The notes under the pieces: generated by a model | Told to the model about the DNA's origin: nothing | Databases searched by the model: none | The model's input: only the letters and a program-made list of their open reading frames with translations | Part shown: piece by piece, positions 31,990-43,030 of the stretch | How the letters are laid out: each line of letters opens with the position of its first letter | Numbering within the stretch: the first letter of the stretch is position 1 | Assembly (NCBI GenBank): GCA_030849805.1 | Contig: JASANZ010002206.1 | Location: 1 to 64,000 of the forward strand | Direction: 5' to 3' | Origin: Sergeia podlipaevii | Taxonomy: Eukaryota > Euglenozoa > Kinetoplastea > Trypanosomatida > Trypanosomatidae | DNA length: 64,000 nucleotides | Program-made: the position numbers and the translations under genes

Positions 31990-32867
31990 AGTGTGATATG
32001 GAGTAATAGGTAAACAATAAGTGCTAGTATCCCGCTATGCAGACGTTTCTATAATAATAATAGTAATAACAATAATAGTTTTAAAAAATGTTTAAAACGG
32101 AGTGTCTGTTTGCACCTACACTCACCTCTACTTTGAATGAGAAACTGAAGAAAAAGAAGCACGGAACGAGATGTATAAAGATATATAAAAATATATATAT
32201 ACTAGCTGGACCACTATTATAATCTTAAAAAAAAACAATATATATATATTTTCCAAAACTTTGTTTCGTAGAGTGTATGCTTGCAGGCTTCATACACAGA
32301 GAGGGGTAGGGGGACGCACAAAAGTAAAAATGGGGGAAAAGAAAAGAAGCACAAGTCATTTTTTTTTTTTGTGACATATATAGCACTAGCATCACTAGTA
32401 AGAGCAGAGACATTCATACACATTAAACGATATGAGATTGACGACGAGAAAAAAAAAGAGGAAAAGAGATATGTCAAATTGAAAACACTCTACTTTTTAT
32501 TCTTACAGAACACAATTTGTCCTTTCCACTGCAACGATTGCAAACAAACTATACCCTCTCTGATTTCTTTCTCAAGTAGAAGAATAAATGAATAATGATA
32601 ATAATAAAACCAAACTAGATAGTGTACATTACTTACATAGCACACAACAAAACATTTCCGAGAGTATGCCCCCCAAGAAAAAGAAAAATAAGCACATGTT
32701 GACCATAAGCGCGTGGATTGCCTTTGAAACTACTGACCTCAGTCAGTGTGAAGACAATTCATTAAGCCTTCTCCACCACCACTAAAAGGTCCATCCAAAA
32801 GCAAAGCACGTACAAGTAAACTGCCTGCTCATGCATCTCGTTCATTTCTTTGGCTCTTTTTTAAAGT
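31990..32867. other. Intergenic region, no gene seen
   Basis: The region contains TA-rich tracts (about 32180-32200 and 32237-32250) and A/T homopolymers. The overlapping frames at 32217-32595 are low-complexity. A short plus-strand frame starting at 32665 (MPPKKKKNKHML) is poly-lysine and unsupported. Confidence 0.55.
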
Positions 32868-34397
32868 TTAGTTTTGCTCGCTTGCCATTCTCTCTACGCA
32901 ACTATCTCCGTGCCCATCATCAGGAGATTGGTGTCCTTTAATAGTGACGACGCACCTTTCAGACATCTCTTTCGTCATCTCCTTGTGCATGACGTCACGC
33001 TCAACCGCCTCGTACATCTCAATCGTCCGTAGCGTGTAAAGTGTTTCTAGCTCTACCATCATCACGCGCGCAACGGCATACTTTTCATCCAGTTCCTTCA
33101 CAATCTTGATGCGACCTGTGGGTTCAAATATGTGTTCAATCGAGAGCAGCATCGCAGTAAAGGGGAGGATGCTACGTTCTGTACTTTCTCTGTTTTCTAT
33201 GTCACTGCGGCATCGCTCTTCCAGCAGAACGGCGAGCGTGAAGGCAGTGGTCGTCTCTGTAGCTGGGAAGCTCACAAGGCCATATTTTGGCATCACATTG
33301 GGCATTGTGCAACCAAAACAAATCGGAAAGCGCTCTGTCATTTCAGCTAATCGTAAGTACACAATACCTGTTGTATACGCGGCTTGCATCTGCAGTAGCG
33401 TTAGCTGCCCCCGGTACGCACTCTCCAGTTCTTCCAGAACGCTCATAAAAAGTTCATACCGTCCCACTGCTACTTTGCTAAAATGCTCCAGATCACGCCG
33501 CGCCGTCGCTTCTCTGGCTTCTAGCTGAGCTTTTTGCAACCTGTGGCGCAGTTTGCGTCCGCGGTGGGCAGCAATCCACTTGCGTAAGAAATTTTCAAGC
33601 GGTAGCGTGCCCACTGTCCACACTCGATGCTCATACTCATAGAGTGGGGTGATGCGGCAGACAAAGTCTAGCGCTTCTTCCTCACGGATGGCACTTCGGC
33701 AGATGAGTTCTCGCTGCGCCAGAGTGGTGATGGCGTGATGCAACACGTGATGAGCCCACATGGTGCAGGCATTCGCGTTAAAGATGGAGTAGGTACCCGA
33801 TGACGATGAGGAGGTAGCAGAATCGAATGAGGAATTGTAATATGCACCAGAGGACGACTGGGTGGGAAGGATGGCCACCAGCACTGCATTACCGCTGATT
33901 TCCATACTGCTTTTCTGGCCCTTTATAGTGGCTTGTCTCGCTGCTGCCGGTGTTGTTGTTACCGCCTCCTCTACAGCATTTAGTTCGCTAGCGGTATGAG
34001 TGATGGGATGGAAGTAGCAATAGGCGCTTAAGCGGAGTGCGGCGAGCGCTTCTTCCCATGTAATAGACTCACGAGCTACACACTCATCACGAGCCAGGTA
34101 GGTGAGCCAGGAACCGTTGCGCAAGGCCGCGCATGATTCAGAGGAGGCGACATCCTTTACTTTTGTGGATGTATTCTTCCTCTTCTCATACGAAATCGTC
34201 GCTGTTGGTGTGTGGCGGATGTATTTGGCCAGTACGCTATGTCGAGACGACGGAAGGACAGATCGAAAGTTGTACCTGACAAATGTGTTCGCCACGCGTG
34301 GCAGCGAGACTGGCTGTTGTGGTGTGTCGCGCAGCCACTCACCTACTCTTGCTGCTTCTTCTTCCATTGCTAATTCTACCTTGGCTCCGCTCTTCAT
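32868..34397 (-). CDS. Unrecognised 509-residue protein, mostly helical
   Basis: I choose the ATG at 34397 (MKSGAKVELAMEEEAARVGEWL). The frame runs 23 codons further, but that part encodes cysteine runs from a CAA repeat and looks like 5' UTR. A second Met ten codons later is also possible. No family is recognised. Visible parts are an N-terminal basic region with possible phospho-sites, a Ser/Tyr-rich insert at about 165-205, a helical block with VWTVGTLPLENFLRKWIAAHRGRK followed by a charged coiled-coil-like segment (about 275-345), and a C-terminal part with a CFGC pair and a long amphipathic helix (about 455-490). Balanced composition over 500 codons and position in the directional cluster make it a genuine gene, probably kinetoplastid-specific. 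Confidence 0.8.
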   Translation of the reverse strand: MKSGAKVELAMEEEAARVGEWLRDTPQQPVSLPRVANTFVRYNFRSVLPSSRHSVLAKYIRHTPTATISYEKRKNTSTKVKDVASSESCAALRNGSWLTYLARDECVARESITWEEALAALRLSAYCYFHPITHTASELNAVEEAVTTTPAAARQATIKGQKSSMEISGNAVLVAILPTQSSSGAYYNSSFDSATSSSSSGTYSIFNANACTMWAHHVLHHAITTLAQRELICRSAIREEEALDFVCRITPLYEYEHRVWTVGTLPLENFLRKWIAAHRGRKLRHRLQKAQLEAREATARRDLEHFSKVAVGRYELFMSVLEELESAYRGQLTLLQMQAAYTTGIVYLRLAEMTERFPICFGCTMPNVMPKYGLVSFPATETTTAFTLAVLLEERCRSDIENRESTERSILPFTAMLLSIEHIFEPTGRIKIVKELDEKYAVARVMMVELETLYTLRTIEMYEAVERDVMHKEMTKEMSERCVVTIKGHQSPDDGHGDSCVERMASEQN

Positions 34398-34962
34398 ATA
34401 TAAACAACAACAACAACAACAGAAAAAAAAAATAGCAAGGATAATGTAGCTAACTGTGAGTTGCACAATTTGATCAAAATGCTATAACGAATATATGTTT
34501 AAAAAATGTATACATAGAAAAACAAAGATAATGTTGCTCAAGTAGAAGTCGACAAGATAAAAAAAAAAAGAATCACAAACATCGCAAGCGTATATATGCT
34601 GGCACATTAAGCTCTCCTACCCCTTCATTAAAACGTGATAGAGCTAAAGACCCTAAATTGCAAATGTACATATTGTTTTTTTTTCTCGTTTGTGCTTAAA
34701 TACTTCATGCATAAAGCATATATATAGGACAGGATACAATGTATATTTAATGATCAACAACAACAAAAAGAAGAAAAAATTCAGAAGTTTATGCATCTAT
34801 CTATCTATGAAAACTATCAAATTTGACCCTTTAATACAATAATAATAGTAAGGACCTTCTCCTTCATGTGATTCTCACGGCACACTCCGAATAATAATAA
34901 TAATAATAATAATAGTAATTATAAGAGGATTGTGGGAGGCGGTGATGAACATAATAGTTTCC
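34398..34962. other. Intergenic region, no gene seen
   Basis: AT-rich DNA with a CAA repeat at 34406-34421, an AAT repeat at 34891-34914 and a short TATC run near 34796-34806. No supported open frame was found. Confidence 0.6.
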
Positions 34963-37900
34963 CTAGTCATAATCGTCGTGCAATACGCTACGGTTCTCTT
35001 GACTAAGCTCGTCATTGATGCTTAACAGCAAGTCAATGTGCTCAGCCCGCAAGAGCAGTGCTGCCTTCTCCTCGTTGTCACGAGCCCGCATCGTTTCCTC
35101 CCACGTCATCACGCGCAATGAATAACAAGGTGGCTTCGCCACGTCTGTATAGCAACCATCGGGCGGCTGCACAGTTGGAGAGCTATCCCCCGCATCCGCA
35201 AGGTCATCGGATTCGTGGTGAACTCGCCCCACACTACCACTCAAAGCTCCTGATGCAGCAGCAACTGCAAGGTTTCTGTGTTCCCTGTCGCAGTGACGTT
35301 GATCATCTTCCCTGACTTCACAAGAGCTTTGATTGACTATAAATGGTCCAGTCTTTCCGGGCTCCTCCGTGACAGTGTCAAAGTGGTTGTGCCTGTGGTT
35401 TTCTTTGCCTACCACTCGTGCTGCTGCAGCTGATGCTTCTGCTGCTTCAGAAAGCACGAACCTTCGGAACGGTAGGGCATAAGCCAAGTAACGGAACATG
35501 TCATGTCCGGGCCCACATTGCACCGCGCGCATGCAGCAGCGCGTTGCGTTTCTAAACAAGCAGGATGCCACCAAATTCACCTCATCGAAGTCGCTTACGC
35601 CCGGAATCAAGTGAAGTATCGTTCGATCATCAAATTGGCAGCGGATGGTGCCGTTGGTAAGGGCAGTGAAGGTGCCTATACCGCCCAGACGCGTCGTGAG
35701 ATACACCACAGAGCCGTCTCGGGCCGCAGTAGACAACGCGCCGAGTGAGTCCGAGGCGCAAATGCGATACGCACTCGCATCGACGCTCTCAGCAAGAAGC
35801 GTGTCTTGCTCCTCTGCCAACGGATGAGGACGCAAATATGTATGAGCTCCTCCCCCTCCCCCAGCTGCTGTTGCTGCTGCTGACCATGAAAGCGACGTAG
35901 ATGAGTGCAGAGGAGTTGCCTTCAGCAGTCGTTGCTGCTGCTCTGCCCTTGCTGCGGCGCGGTTACACCGAGAAAGCTGCATCGCGCACTCACCAACAAA
36001 GCGTAGATATCGCCCTTGCGTGTAGGAAGCAAAAAACGGCGCATCCGTGAGTTCTCGTCCAGTTGAATCAAGAAAAGGCAGACTCATCCCCCCTCGTGGC
36101 TCGACCGCAAATCCACCGGAGCGATCTTCTAAGAATGAAAGCACCAAGTCCGCGCTCTGCACAAGAAGCGATGCAGTGCCAGTACGAGTAGAATCACCAT
36201 TGTGCAGAGAAGACGAGGACGTGCATAGCGGCGCAGCGCGGGATACATGAGCAAAGCAGAGCGGCCCCACTACGGGAGGAAGCTCAGAGGCAGTACTGCC
36301 GCTGCTCCCATAGAAGCCACCATCATTGACACCTCTGCTGCTGCGTGTGTCGGAGACGAGGTGCTTTGTGTGATATACACGCACACTGCCATCCACTCGC
36401 GCGTGCCGCACCATGTACCCATCTCCAAGTGGCGCCGCACTCACGATGCTTTCGTCTTCGCGCACGACTGCCAACGTTGTTGTTGTAAAGTCAAATGCTT
36501 CTTGTGTTTCTGCGGTAGATTCTTGAGGCTTTCTCTCCATGGCATGTTCTTCATTCATTTTAACGCCCATTGCGTTCCCACAAGTCCCTTCCAGACACCA
36601 GTACATCGCATGTGGCTCCCTACCGGTGCAATCCGCGTCATACCGCCACAAGACACGCGCCGTCACGCCATGAATCTCCCGATTGCACGCTGCAGTGTGA
36701 AGCGCGGAGCTGCTGGCAAGGAGCTGCTGTGCGTGTGATACTTTCATACGTGAGAAGCTGCAGTTTTGCTGATTTCTATTGTCAGCTGTCTTGGGAAGTG
36801 TGCCATACAGCGTTTTGCCTTCTTGACAAGGTGCACTATCTTCACTACTCTCCAATGCTTCTGCCCCTGCTGCCCCTGGGGTTGCCTTGCGAGAGCCCTC
36901 TTGAACTATGCCTTCGCCTTTACTAGCCAAAGCGGTGTCCTCCTCCTCCTCATGCTCCTCCTCACCCACTCTCGAGCGACTCAGCTCTAGCGCCATCTGA
37001 AGCATCGGCACCCACTCTGGAGGTGGCCGTGCTCTCGGGAATGTTTGCTCAACCCAGACAAATTGTGTGGCTTTGCGCATAGCAAGAAGGGCAGCGGACG
37101 GCGAGACGTAGCCTCTTCCTGCTGCTGCTGCGGCACTGTGCTGTGTTGACGACTGAGAGGTAAAGATCGACTGTGTGCCGCTGGGCTGCGTAACAGGCGC
37201 TGGCCAGCGCACTGAGAAAGTAACCCCATTGGCATGTAATGTAAGCGAAACTCGCCTCAAAGCACACTGGAACGTGACTTCGGTACCTGAAGCAACATCT
37301 GCGAGCACACGACCTCCATTCATCGCCAAGATAGAGCTCACACCTTCGTCGACGCCATTAGAATAGCAATAGTTTTGATGGCAACTTTCATTTCCTTCAC
37401 CTTGACGATCCATTTTGAGAGTTTCTTTGATATCGTTGCTGCCGCCACCCTCCCCTTCGCAGGCCACCGCCACACGGTACCACACAGTACGCTTCTCCAG
37501 TAAACTCGCATCTTGTGCAAGCACCAGCACATCCATCGGACTGCTCTCCCTCCAGATGGAAACTTCCTGACGTGTGAGCCCTGCAATGAGCCTTGGCGTA
37601 CTGGAATAGTGATTGTACACTTCTAGCGCGGCAGTCACTTTGCGAGTGTACTTGGAGAGTGTCCACGCGGTGAAGCACATGTCGCGCTGGACGCCTTCTT
37701 CTTCTTCATCACTATAGCGTGCCTGCAGTGTTGCTGATGCTGCTGCTTCTTCTGTTGCTCTTGTACTAGCAGATATGTTCTTGCTGGGCGGCTGCTTCAC
37801 CGCCAATGACGACGACGGCGAGGACCCCACATAACGTATCGCCACAAAGCTCGACATGTCGTTAGTGAAAGACAACACAGTGCCATCACTGTAGATAAAT

Positions 37901-38073
37901 TCACATCCGCCATCGGACCATGCGCATGCGCGTGTCACATGATCAGCAATCTCGAGAGCGTTGAAGGCGTGCTGAGGCCGCACGAGTCCGCCTTGCCTTG
38001 ATCGTGGTGCAAGAGTATCGCCCAGCGCACCCGACACAAGAGGAGGTCGCCCACTTACAAGCTCATCCCACAT
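34963..38073 (-). CDS. Unassigned 1036-residue protein with possible polo-box-like modules
   Basis: The frame is complete from the ATG at 38073 (MWDELVSGRPPLVSG). Two places resemble the strand pattern of polo-box and C5orf34-type domains. Near residues 57-82 the sequence reads CEFIYSDGTVLSFTNDMSSF. Near 800-875 it reads ALTNGTIRCQFDDRTILHLIP, followed by two more strands and a helix (FRYLAYALPFRRFVL). Polo boxes of polo-like kinases have the pattern NGTxQVNFxxxTKIILxP followed by a helix containing LRYA. Between them lie Ser/Ala-rich inserts and other beta-strand segments such as CALRRVSLTLHANGVTFSV. There is no kinase domain. A role at the basal body, centriole or cell-division machinery would fit, but this is an inference from weak similarity. 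Without it the gene is simply a hypothetical protein. Confidence 0.8.
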   Translation of the reverse strand: MWDELVSGRPPLVSGALGDTLAPRSRQGGLVRPQHAFNALEIADHVTRACAWSDGGCEFIYSDGTVLSFTNDMSSFVAIRYVGSSPSSSLAVKQPPSKNISASTRATEEAAASATLQARYSDEEEEGVQRDMCFTAWTLSKYTRKVTAALEVYNHYSSTPRLIAGLTRQEVSIWRESSPMDVLVLAQDASLLEKRTVWYRVAVACEGEGGGSNDIKETLKMDRQGEGNESCHQNYCYSNGVDEGVSSILAMNGGRVLADVASGTEVTFQCALRRVSLTLHANGVTFSVRWPAPVTQPSGTQSIFTSQSSTQHSAAAAAGRGYVSPSAALLAMRKATQFVWVEQTFPRARPPPEWVPMLQMALELSRSRVGEEEHEEEEDTALASKGEGIVQEGSRKATPGAAGAEALESSEDSAPCQEGKTLYGTLPKTADNRNQQNCSFSRMKVSHAQQLLASSSALHTAACNREIHGVTARVLWRYDADCTGREPHAMYWCLEGTCGNAMGVKMNEEHAMERKPQESTAETQEAFDFTTTTLAVVREDESIVSAAPLGDGYMVRHARVDGSVRVYHTKHLVSDTRSSRGVNDGGFYGSSGSTASELPPVVGPLCFAHVSRAAPLCTSSSSLHNGDSTRTGTASLLVQSADLVLSFLEDRSGGFAVEPRGGMSLPFLDSTGRELTDAPFFASYTQGRYLRFVGECAMQLSRCNRAAARAEQQQRLLKATPLHSSTSLSWSAAATAAGGGGGAHTYLRPHPLAEEQDTLLAESVDASAYRICASDSLGALSTAARDGSVVYLTTRLGGIGTFTALTNGTIRCQFDDRTILHLIPGVSDFDEVNLVASCLFRNATRCCMRAVQCGPGHDMFRYLAYALPFRRFVLSEAAEASAAAARVVGKENHRHNHFDTVTEEPGKTGPFIVNQSSCEVREDDQRHCDREHRNLAVAAASGALSGSVGRVHHESDDLADAGDSSPTVQPPDGCYTDVAKPPCYSLRVMTWEETMRARDNEEKAALLLRAEHIDLLLSINDELSQENRSVLHDDYD

Positions 38074-38924
38074 CTATGCAATAGTCGTTGTCTCTAATAT
38101 CTTCTATGAATGATTGGGCTTTCTATTCTACGTAGTCACCACAGCCACGTGTGATTCTGTTTTTTTTTTTCAATTTCTTACTGAAATAAAAAAAAAACTG
38201 GCCGTTCTGAGATTTTATATGTACGCAAGTACGTCCTTGCTTTGGCTTCAGTCCCTCATAAACCGCACGTGAGGTCAACAACAAGCGGTATCGACGACAA
38301 GAGAGAGAAAGAAAAGAAATAAGTTGCGGAATTGATAAGTGCGTGGAGGCAAAAAAAAAAGTTAACTTATTGTTAAAGGAGTGCTATACAGTTAAAAGAA
38401 AGATACAGCAAAACAGATATAGCAGGTACATCGCAAAAGATGACCAACGCGGCTTAAAAGAGAAAAAAAAATCAGTCCCCGTCTTTTATGTTATTTCTTT
38501 ATATATAAGAACAACAGCTTTAAAAGTTCTCTTAAAACTATTTGAAGAAAATCACACCGTACGAACTATTACTATTATCATTCATGTCGGTTGTCATACA
38601 TTGCTATCGCTTTCTCACGCTCAAAAAAAAAAAAATGATTATTTATTTTTGAACTAAGAGACCAGAAATGGTTTACACCCCAGAGTTGAGCGCTTGCCAA
38701 AATAACACACAAGCACACGCGCACGCGGCGGTGGCAGCCATAACTGCTAATCTATGCTTCTCTTGCATTGCATGAGTGAGTGAGGTCATCAACAGCAAAG
38801 AAAGAAGGAAGGAAGAAAAAAAGCAGGGCACGCACAACGATGACTACACTTGTTCTCCTTGAACCATTCCCTCCTTTCACTCATGTGCCTTTTCATTTCA
38901 TTTCATTTCTGTACCTCTTCAACC
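38074..38924. other. Intergenic region, no gene seen
   Basis: Mostly A/T-rich sequence with a TTTCA run at about 38894-38910. The 104-codon plus frame at 38343-38657 has no recognisable content. The region joins the 3' UTR of eIF5B to the 5' UTR of the 1036-residue protein. Confidence 0.6.
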
Positions 38925-41504
38925 TTACTTGGGTACCTTGAGAACCTTCACCAACGTGGCCAGCAGGTTAATCTCATCCAGGCTGATTTCTGCTTCAAAG
39001 TCCTTCGGCGAGAGCAATGCCTTCAGCTCCTTAATGGCGTCCACAGAAGGACGTGTAAGCATCGAGACAATAGGATCGTTCTTGCTGAACTGGCGACCAT
39101 AGGTAACATTAGGCTCACCAGAGTTGATCTTCACGGCGAACTCCTCGCCAGCCCTACCACGCGTGAGAGCCTTGCCGTCCTTCTCCATGGTCATCACACG
39201 ACCAATCGGCACAACGGTCTCCCCGTGCAGCGCGCACAGCGGCGTCCCAGGAAGCAGCTTGCCGCGCTCGACGCGGACAGGAAGAATAATGGGATCAGTG
39301 GCACGAATGGCATCGTCGATGATCTTCAGCTGAACAGGGTAGACCGCCCTCTCGCGCAAGCGCGTCTTTTCGTTCTCTTCAAACTCCTTGTTGTATTTGC
39401 TGAAGTCCTCAAAGAGTTTGTAGATGGTGTCGGACGCAAAGATGCGAACGTCGTGCTTGGCAGCCATTTCGCGAATGTCATCAGAGATGGGCACGTCGAA
39501 GGCAAGCACGGTAGCGTAGCGAGGCATCTTCTGCTTCATAAGAACCACCTGATGCATGTGACGCTTATGCAAAGGTCCAATGCCAATACTCCCAACTGGA
39601 ACCTTGTTGTCTCCAAGAAACGAGATGAGAGCTTCGAGGGCACCCATGGTGGAGCTCTGCACGAGCACGCCAACACCGTTGGGGTCAATGCTGTCCTTAA
39701 TGTTGGAAGCCTCACGCATCACCTCACGACCAATCGCCTCCCTGTCATCACCCGGGTGGACCACCACAAGGGAAGTACCAGGAACCACATGCTCAAGATC
39801 GTTCGCGGCAATCTTGATACCAATTGCCGCCGAGACGGACTTGTGATGGATATAGTCACCCTTAACACGGAGCTCGCTAAGAGGCTGAGGGGTCAGGAGA
39901 GAACGAATCTGGGTAAAGATCGGTGTATCTGCGTCACCACAGAAGCACACCGTGTCGCCTTCCCTCAGCTCACCGTTGACGAGGATAGCATCCACGGTGA
40001 AACCAAGGCCCTGCGTCGGCTTCACCTCCAGCACTGTGCACTGAAGGTCATTCTTGAAGGTCACCTTACCCTCCATAAACTGCTGCACCAGCTTCACTTC
40101 AAGAAGGAGAAGATCTGGGATACCCTCGCCGGTCTTGGCGGAGATAGGAACAATAGAAAATACGCTGCGATCGTTTGTGTTTTCATAGTAAAGCTCTCCG
40201 TAGACGGACTTGGCCTCCACCTTGGTGCGCGGCCCACGCTCAGCCGCCTCCTCCTTAGCAGTCTTGTTGGCCAGTTTGATGTGTCCATCCACGCCCAGCA
40301 GCTGCCTCTTGACCTCTGACACGCGGGTACTGTACTCAGCCCGCACGTGCGGCTTCTGCAGAGCAAGACTGCTCTGAATATCCATGTTGTCATGCGCCAC
40401 CCAGTCGTAAATGCGATCGACCTTGTTGAGAGCGATGATGAAAGGGCACTTCTTCTTCTGGAGAAGAGCAATGGACTCGACAGTCTGCTGCTCAAGGCCG
40501 TGCATGATGTCAACAATGAGAATGGCAATATCGCACAGACTCGTACCGCGAGAGCGCAAGTTGGTAAAAGATTCGTGTCCGGGAGTATCGATAAAGAGAA
40601 GTCCAGGGACGTTGACCTTGTAGTTCAGGCGCTTGTTCAGCTCCTTCGTGGTCGCCTCCAGCGTCTCGAGAGGATAAAAAGTGGCGCCGATTTGCTGAGT
40701 AATGCCACCCGCCTCACCACCCTGGACATTCGAGCGGCGCAGGCGGTCAAGCAGACTTGTCTTACCTGTATCGACGTGGCCAACCACACAGCAAATAGGT
40801 GAGCGCAGGTTGGACACTTTTTCTTCAATCTTTTTTGCCTCCGCGGCGCGCTGCTCTGCCAGCTTTTTAGCGGCGGCATCCTTCTTGGCAATCTTAGCTG
40901 CTCTGCGTTCCGCACGCTCAGCCCGCACGCGAAGGTTGTTCTCGTGGCGCTTCTCACGACGCTCGTCGCGCTCCATCAAGGCTTCCCAGTCATCCTCGTC
41001 CACTTCCGCCTCCGACTCTGTGGGTTCCGAAACCTCTCCGTCATCCTCGCTTGAGGGCTCCTGCACTGGGGCCGGGGCTGCCACCTCGACGTGCTTCGGC
41101 TTCGGCTTTGGCTTCGGCTTAGGGGGCTCTAGCTTGACGCGTTCCTTCTCCTCTTCAGTCTTTTTACGGATTTCCTCCACGTCCGGCACGATAAAGCCAC
41201 AGGCGCGCATGCGGTCGAGCGCGTCGTTCTGCCTGTTGCCCTTATTAATCTTTTTCTCGCGTCGCTCCAACTCCTTCTGGTGCTCCTTCTCGCGAAGTCG
41301 CTCCTCCTCTTCAAACTTGCGCTGCTCCTCGGCAAGACGTTCTTCCTCACGGAGACGGCGCTCCTCCTCCACTTCCTCCTGCCTGATACGCTCCTCCTCG
41401 GCTGCCTGCATTTCCATCTTCATCTTCAGCTTCGCGAGCATACCTGCAGGCGGGCCCTTCTTGGCGCCGGCCTTTGGTGCCGCCTTCGGACCTTTAGGTG
41501 GCAT
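38925..41504 (-). CDS. EIF5B: Eukaryotic translation initiation factor 5B (IF2 family GTPase)
   Basis: The 859-residue protein is shorter than yeast or human eIF5B because the charged N-terminal extension is only about 230 residues. That extension is Lys/Glu-rich and coiled-coil-like (about 20-100), with KPKPKPKPK at about 132-140. The GTPase domain follows, with G1 GHVDTGKTSLL (about 240-250), switch I GGITQQIGATFYP, G3 DTPGHESF (about 305) and G4 NKVD (about 359). The beta-barrel domain II and the IF2-specific domain III (GVLVQSSTMGALEALISFL) and domain IV complete the family layout. The C-terminal end matches the helix that contacts eIF1A. eIF5B joins the 60S subunit to the 48S complex using GTP. 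From memory T. brucei Tb927.2.3780 is the counterpart, in the same relative order. Identification is firm. Confidence 0.96.
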   Translation of the reverse strand: MPPKGPKAAPKAGAKKGPPAGMLAKLKMKMEMQAAEEERIRQEEVEEERRLREEERLAEEQRKFEEEERLREKEHQKELERREKKINKGNRQNDALDRMRACGFIVPDVEEIRKKTEEEKERVKLEPPKPKPKPKPKHVEVAAPAPVQEPSSEDDGEVSEPTESEAEVDEDDWEALMERDERREKRHENNLRVRAERAERRAAKIAKKDAAAKKLAEQRAAEAKKIEEKVSNLRSPICCVVGHVDTGKTSLLDRLRRSNVQGGEAGGITQQIGATFYPLETLEATTKELNKRLNYKVNVPGLLFIDTPGHESFTNLRSRGTSLCDIAILIVDIMHGLEQQTVESIALLQKKKCPFIIALNKVDRIYDWVAHDNMDIQSSLALQKPHVRAEYSTRVSEVKRQLLGVDGHIKLANKTAKEEAAERGPRTKVEAKSVYGELYYENTNDRSVFSIVPISAKTGEGIPDLLLLEVKLVQQFMEGKVTFKNDLQCTVLEVKPTQGLGFTVDAILVNGELREGDTVCFCGDADTPIFTQIRSLLTPQPLSELRVKGDYIHHKSVSAAIGIKIAANDLEHVVPGTSLVVVHPGDDREAIGREVMREASNIKDSIDPNGVGVLVQSSTMGALEALISFLGDNKVPVGSIGIGPLHKRHMHQVVLMKQKMPRYATVLAFDVPISDDIREMAAKHDVRIFASDTIYKLFEDFSKYNKEFEENEKTRLRERAVYPVQLKIIDDAIRATDPIILPVRVERGKLLPGTPLCALHGETVVPIGRVMTMEKDGKALTRGRAGEEFAVKINSGEPNVTYGRQFSKNDPIVSMLTRPSVDAIKELKALLSPKDFEAEISLDEINLLATLVKVLKVPK

Positions 41505-42656
41505 GATGAGAAAAAAAAAAAAAAAAGAAGAAGGTGACGTGTATAGTAGTACTACTAGTAGTTCGTAAGTAATGTTGGTACTTTTATTAAAATAAAGCGT
41601 GCTCTCTCTTTTTTTTTTTGGTTCTTGTCCAAGTGCTCCTAATCTATTCCTCTTCTTTGCCCTTTTCTAATCTCTTTTCTTTAAAGCAAAAAAAAAAATC
41701 ACTCACAATTCTTACGTTTCGTTACGAAAATCCTTGTATATCTATATATATATATAGATATATAGATAGATGTGTAAGGAAACAATAATAATAATAAAAA
41801 GAGATAAGACTGAAGACAAGATGTCCTTCTTTCCTCTCCTCTCCTCAAGTCACGTCCAGTGCGTTCACTAAGGAGTAAAGTATTGCACTGGAGCTACAGT
41901 GTAGAGAACAATATCTATGTGACGCCGCAGCAGCACCCGCGCCACCGCACTCAAGCCAAATTTGAATTGGATACGTTTGGAAGTATCTGTGAGAAGGTTA
42001 TATAATTTTTTCTTCTCGTAAAAACAGCAGCTAAAAACAGAAAAATACTAACAATAATAATCAGCAATTAAATTAGCGTAAATAGCGCACTTTTGTAAGG
42101 GAAAAAAAAGACATAAAAAAACTATAGTAAACATATATTAGAAGAAAAAAAAAATACAATGATGAGAGGGAAAAGATAAGATTATATATATGCGTATTTA
42201 GAGAAGAAGTTGAGCAGGCATAAAATAGTTGAAGTGGGGGGGGGGGATCAAAAGCTCGTAAGAACAGCGATAAAAAAAAAAAGGGGGACTTACAACAAAC
42301 AGTGAAAGCAACCGCAAGCATACCAACATCCTAACAAATAGTTCGTACAACCCCAAAAATTCTATTTTTTTTTTTTTGTGACCCTCCATATTTTTTTTTT
42401 CTTTCCTAGCGTTCATATTGAATATCTGTGTCTTTGTATCAGCAATATATATATATACCTGTATAGCGTGCTGAAACAAGAAAAGTAATTCTTTTTCCTT
42501 TTTTTTTTGATTCTTCAGTTATTTTTTTTTTTGCCACCTCTACGCCAAGTTTACACGTACAACGTACATGAATTCATGATTTGTGCAAAAAAAAAGGAAA
42601 TATGCAGAGAAAGAAACAAGAAAAAAAAAAAAACACAAAGCAGACGCACACAAAGC

Positions 42657-42847
42657 AACAGTAGAAACACATCGCACCTGTGATACAACAATTTTTGCTT
42701 CCGTGCACCTTTATCCATCTGTACCCTCGCCAGCTTCTTCCCTACCCACCTCTCTCTCTCTCTCTCACTCACTCACTCACTCACTCACTCCGATAAAATG
42801 GCTGACTTGAAGAGGAGGGGGCCTGTTGTCAATATATATATATATAT
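42657..42847 (+). repeat. First copy of a duplicated block next to an assembly N
   Basis: This 191-bp block is repeated at 42849-43030. The copies differ by one substitution (TCG versus TAG near the start), one T in a homopolymer and two CACT units. Both end in a TA repeat. The direct abutment on an N suggests overlapping contig ends that were not merged. Confidence 0.9.
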
Positions 42848-42848
42848 N
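42848..42848. other. Single undetermined base (scaffold join)
   Basis: One N stands exactly between the two copies of the duplicated block, at the end of a TA repeat. Confidence 0.95.
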
Positions 42849-43030
42849 AACAGTAGAAACACATAGCACCTGTGATACAACAATTTTGCTTCCGTGCACC
42901 TTTATCCATCTGTACCCTCGCCAGCTTCTTCCCTACCCACCTCTCTCTCTCTCTCTCACTCACTCACTCACTCCGATAAAATGGCTGACTTGAAGAGGAG
43001 GGGGCCTGTTGTCAATATATATATATATAT
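42849..43030 (+). repeat. Second copy of the duplicated block
   Basis: This 182-bp block is near-identical to 42657-42847. The 9-bp length difference is fully explained by two fewer CACT units and one fewer T. Confidence 0.9.

Noticed and set aside
38850..40319. 489-codon plus-strand open frame
   Set aside because: It lies wholly antisense to eIF5B, has no domain, and arises from codon bias of the real gene.
40702..41568. 288-codon plus-strand open frame rich in Ser and Arg
   Set aside because: It is the shadow of the charged N-terminal part of eIF5B.
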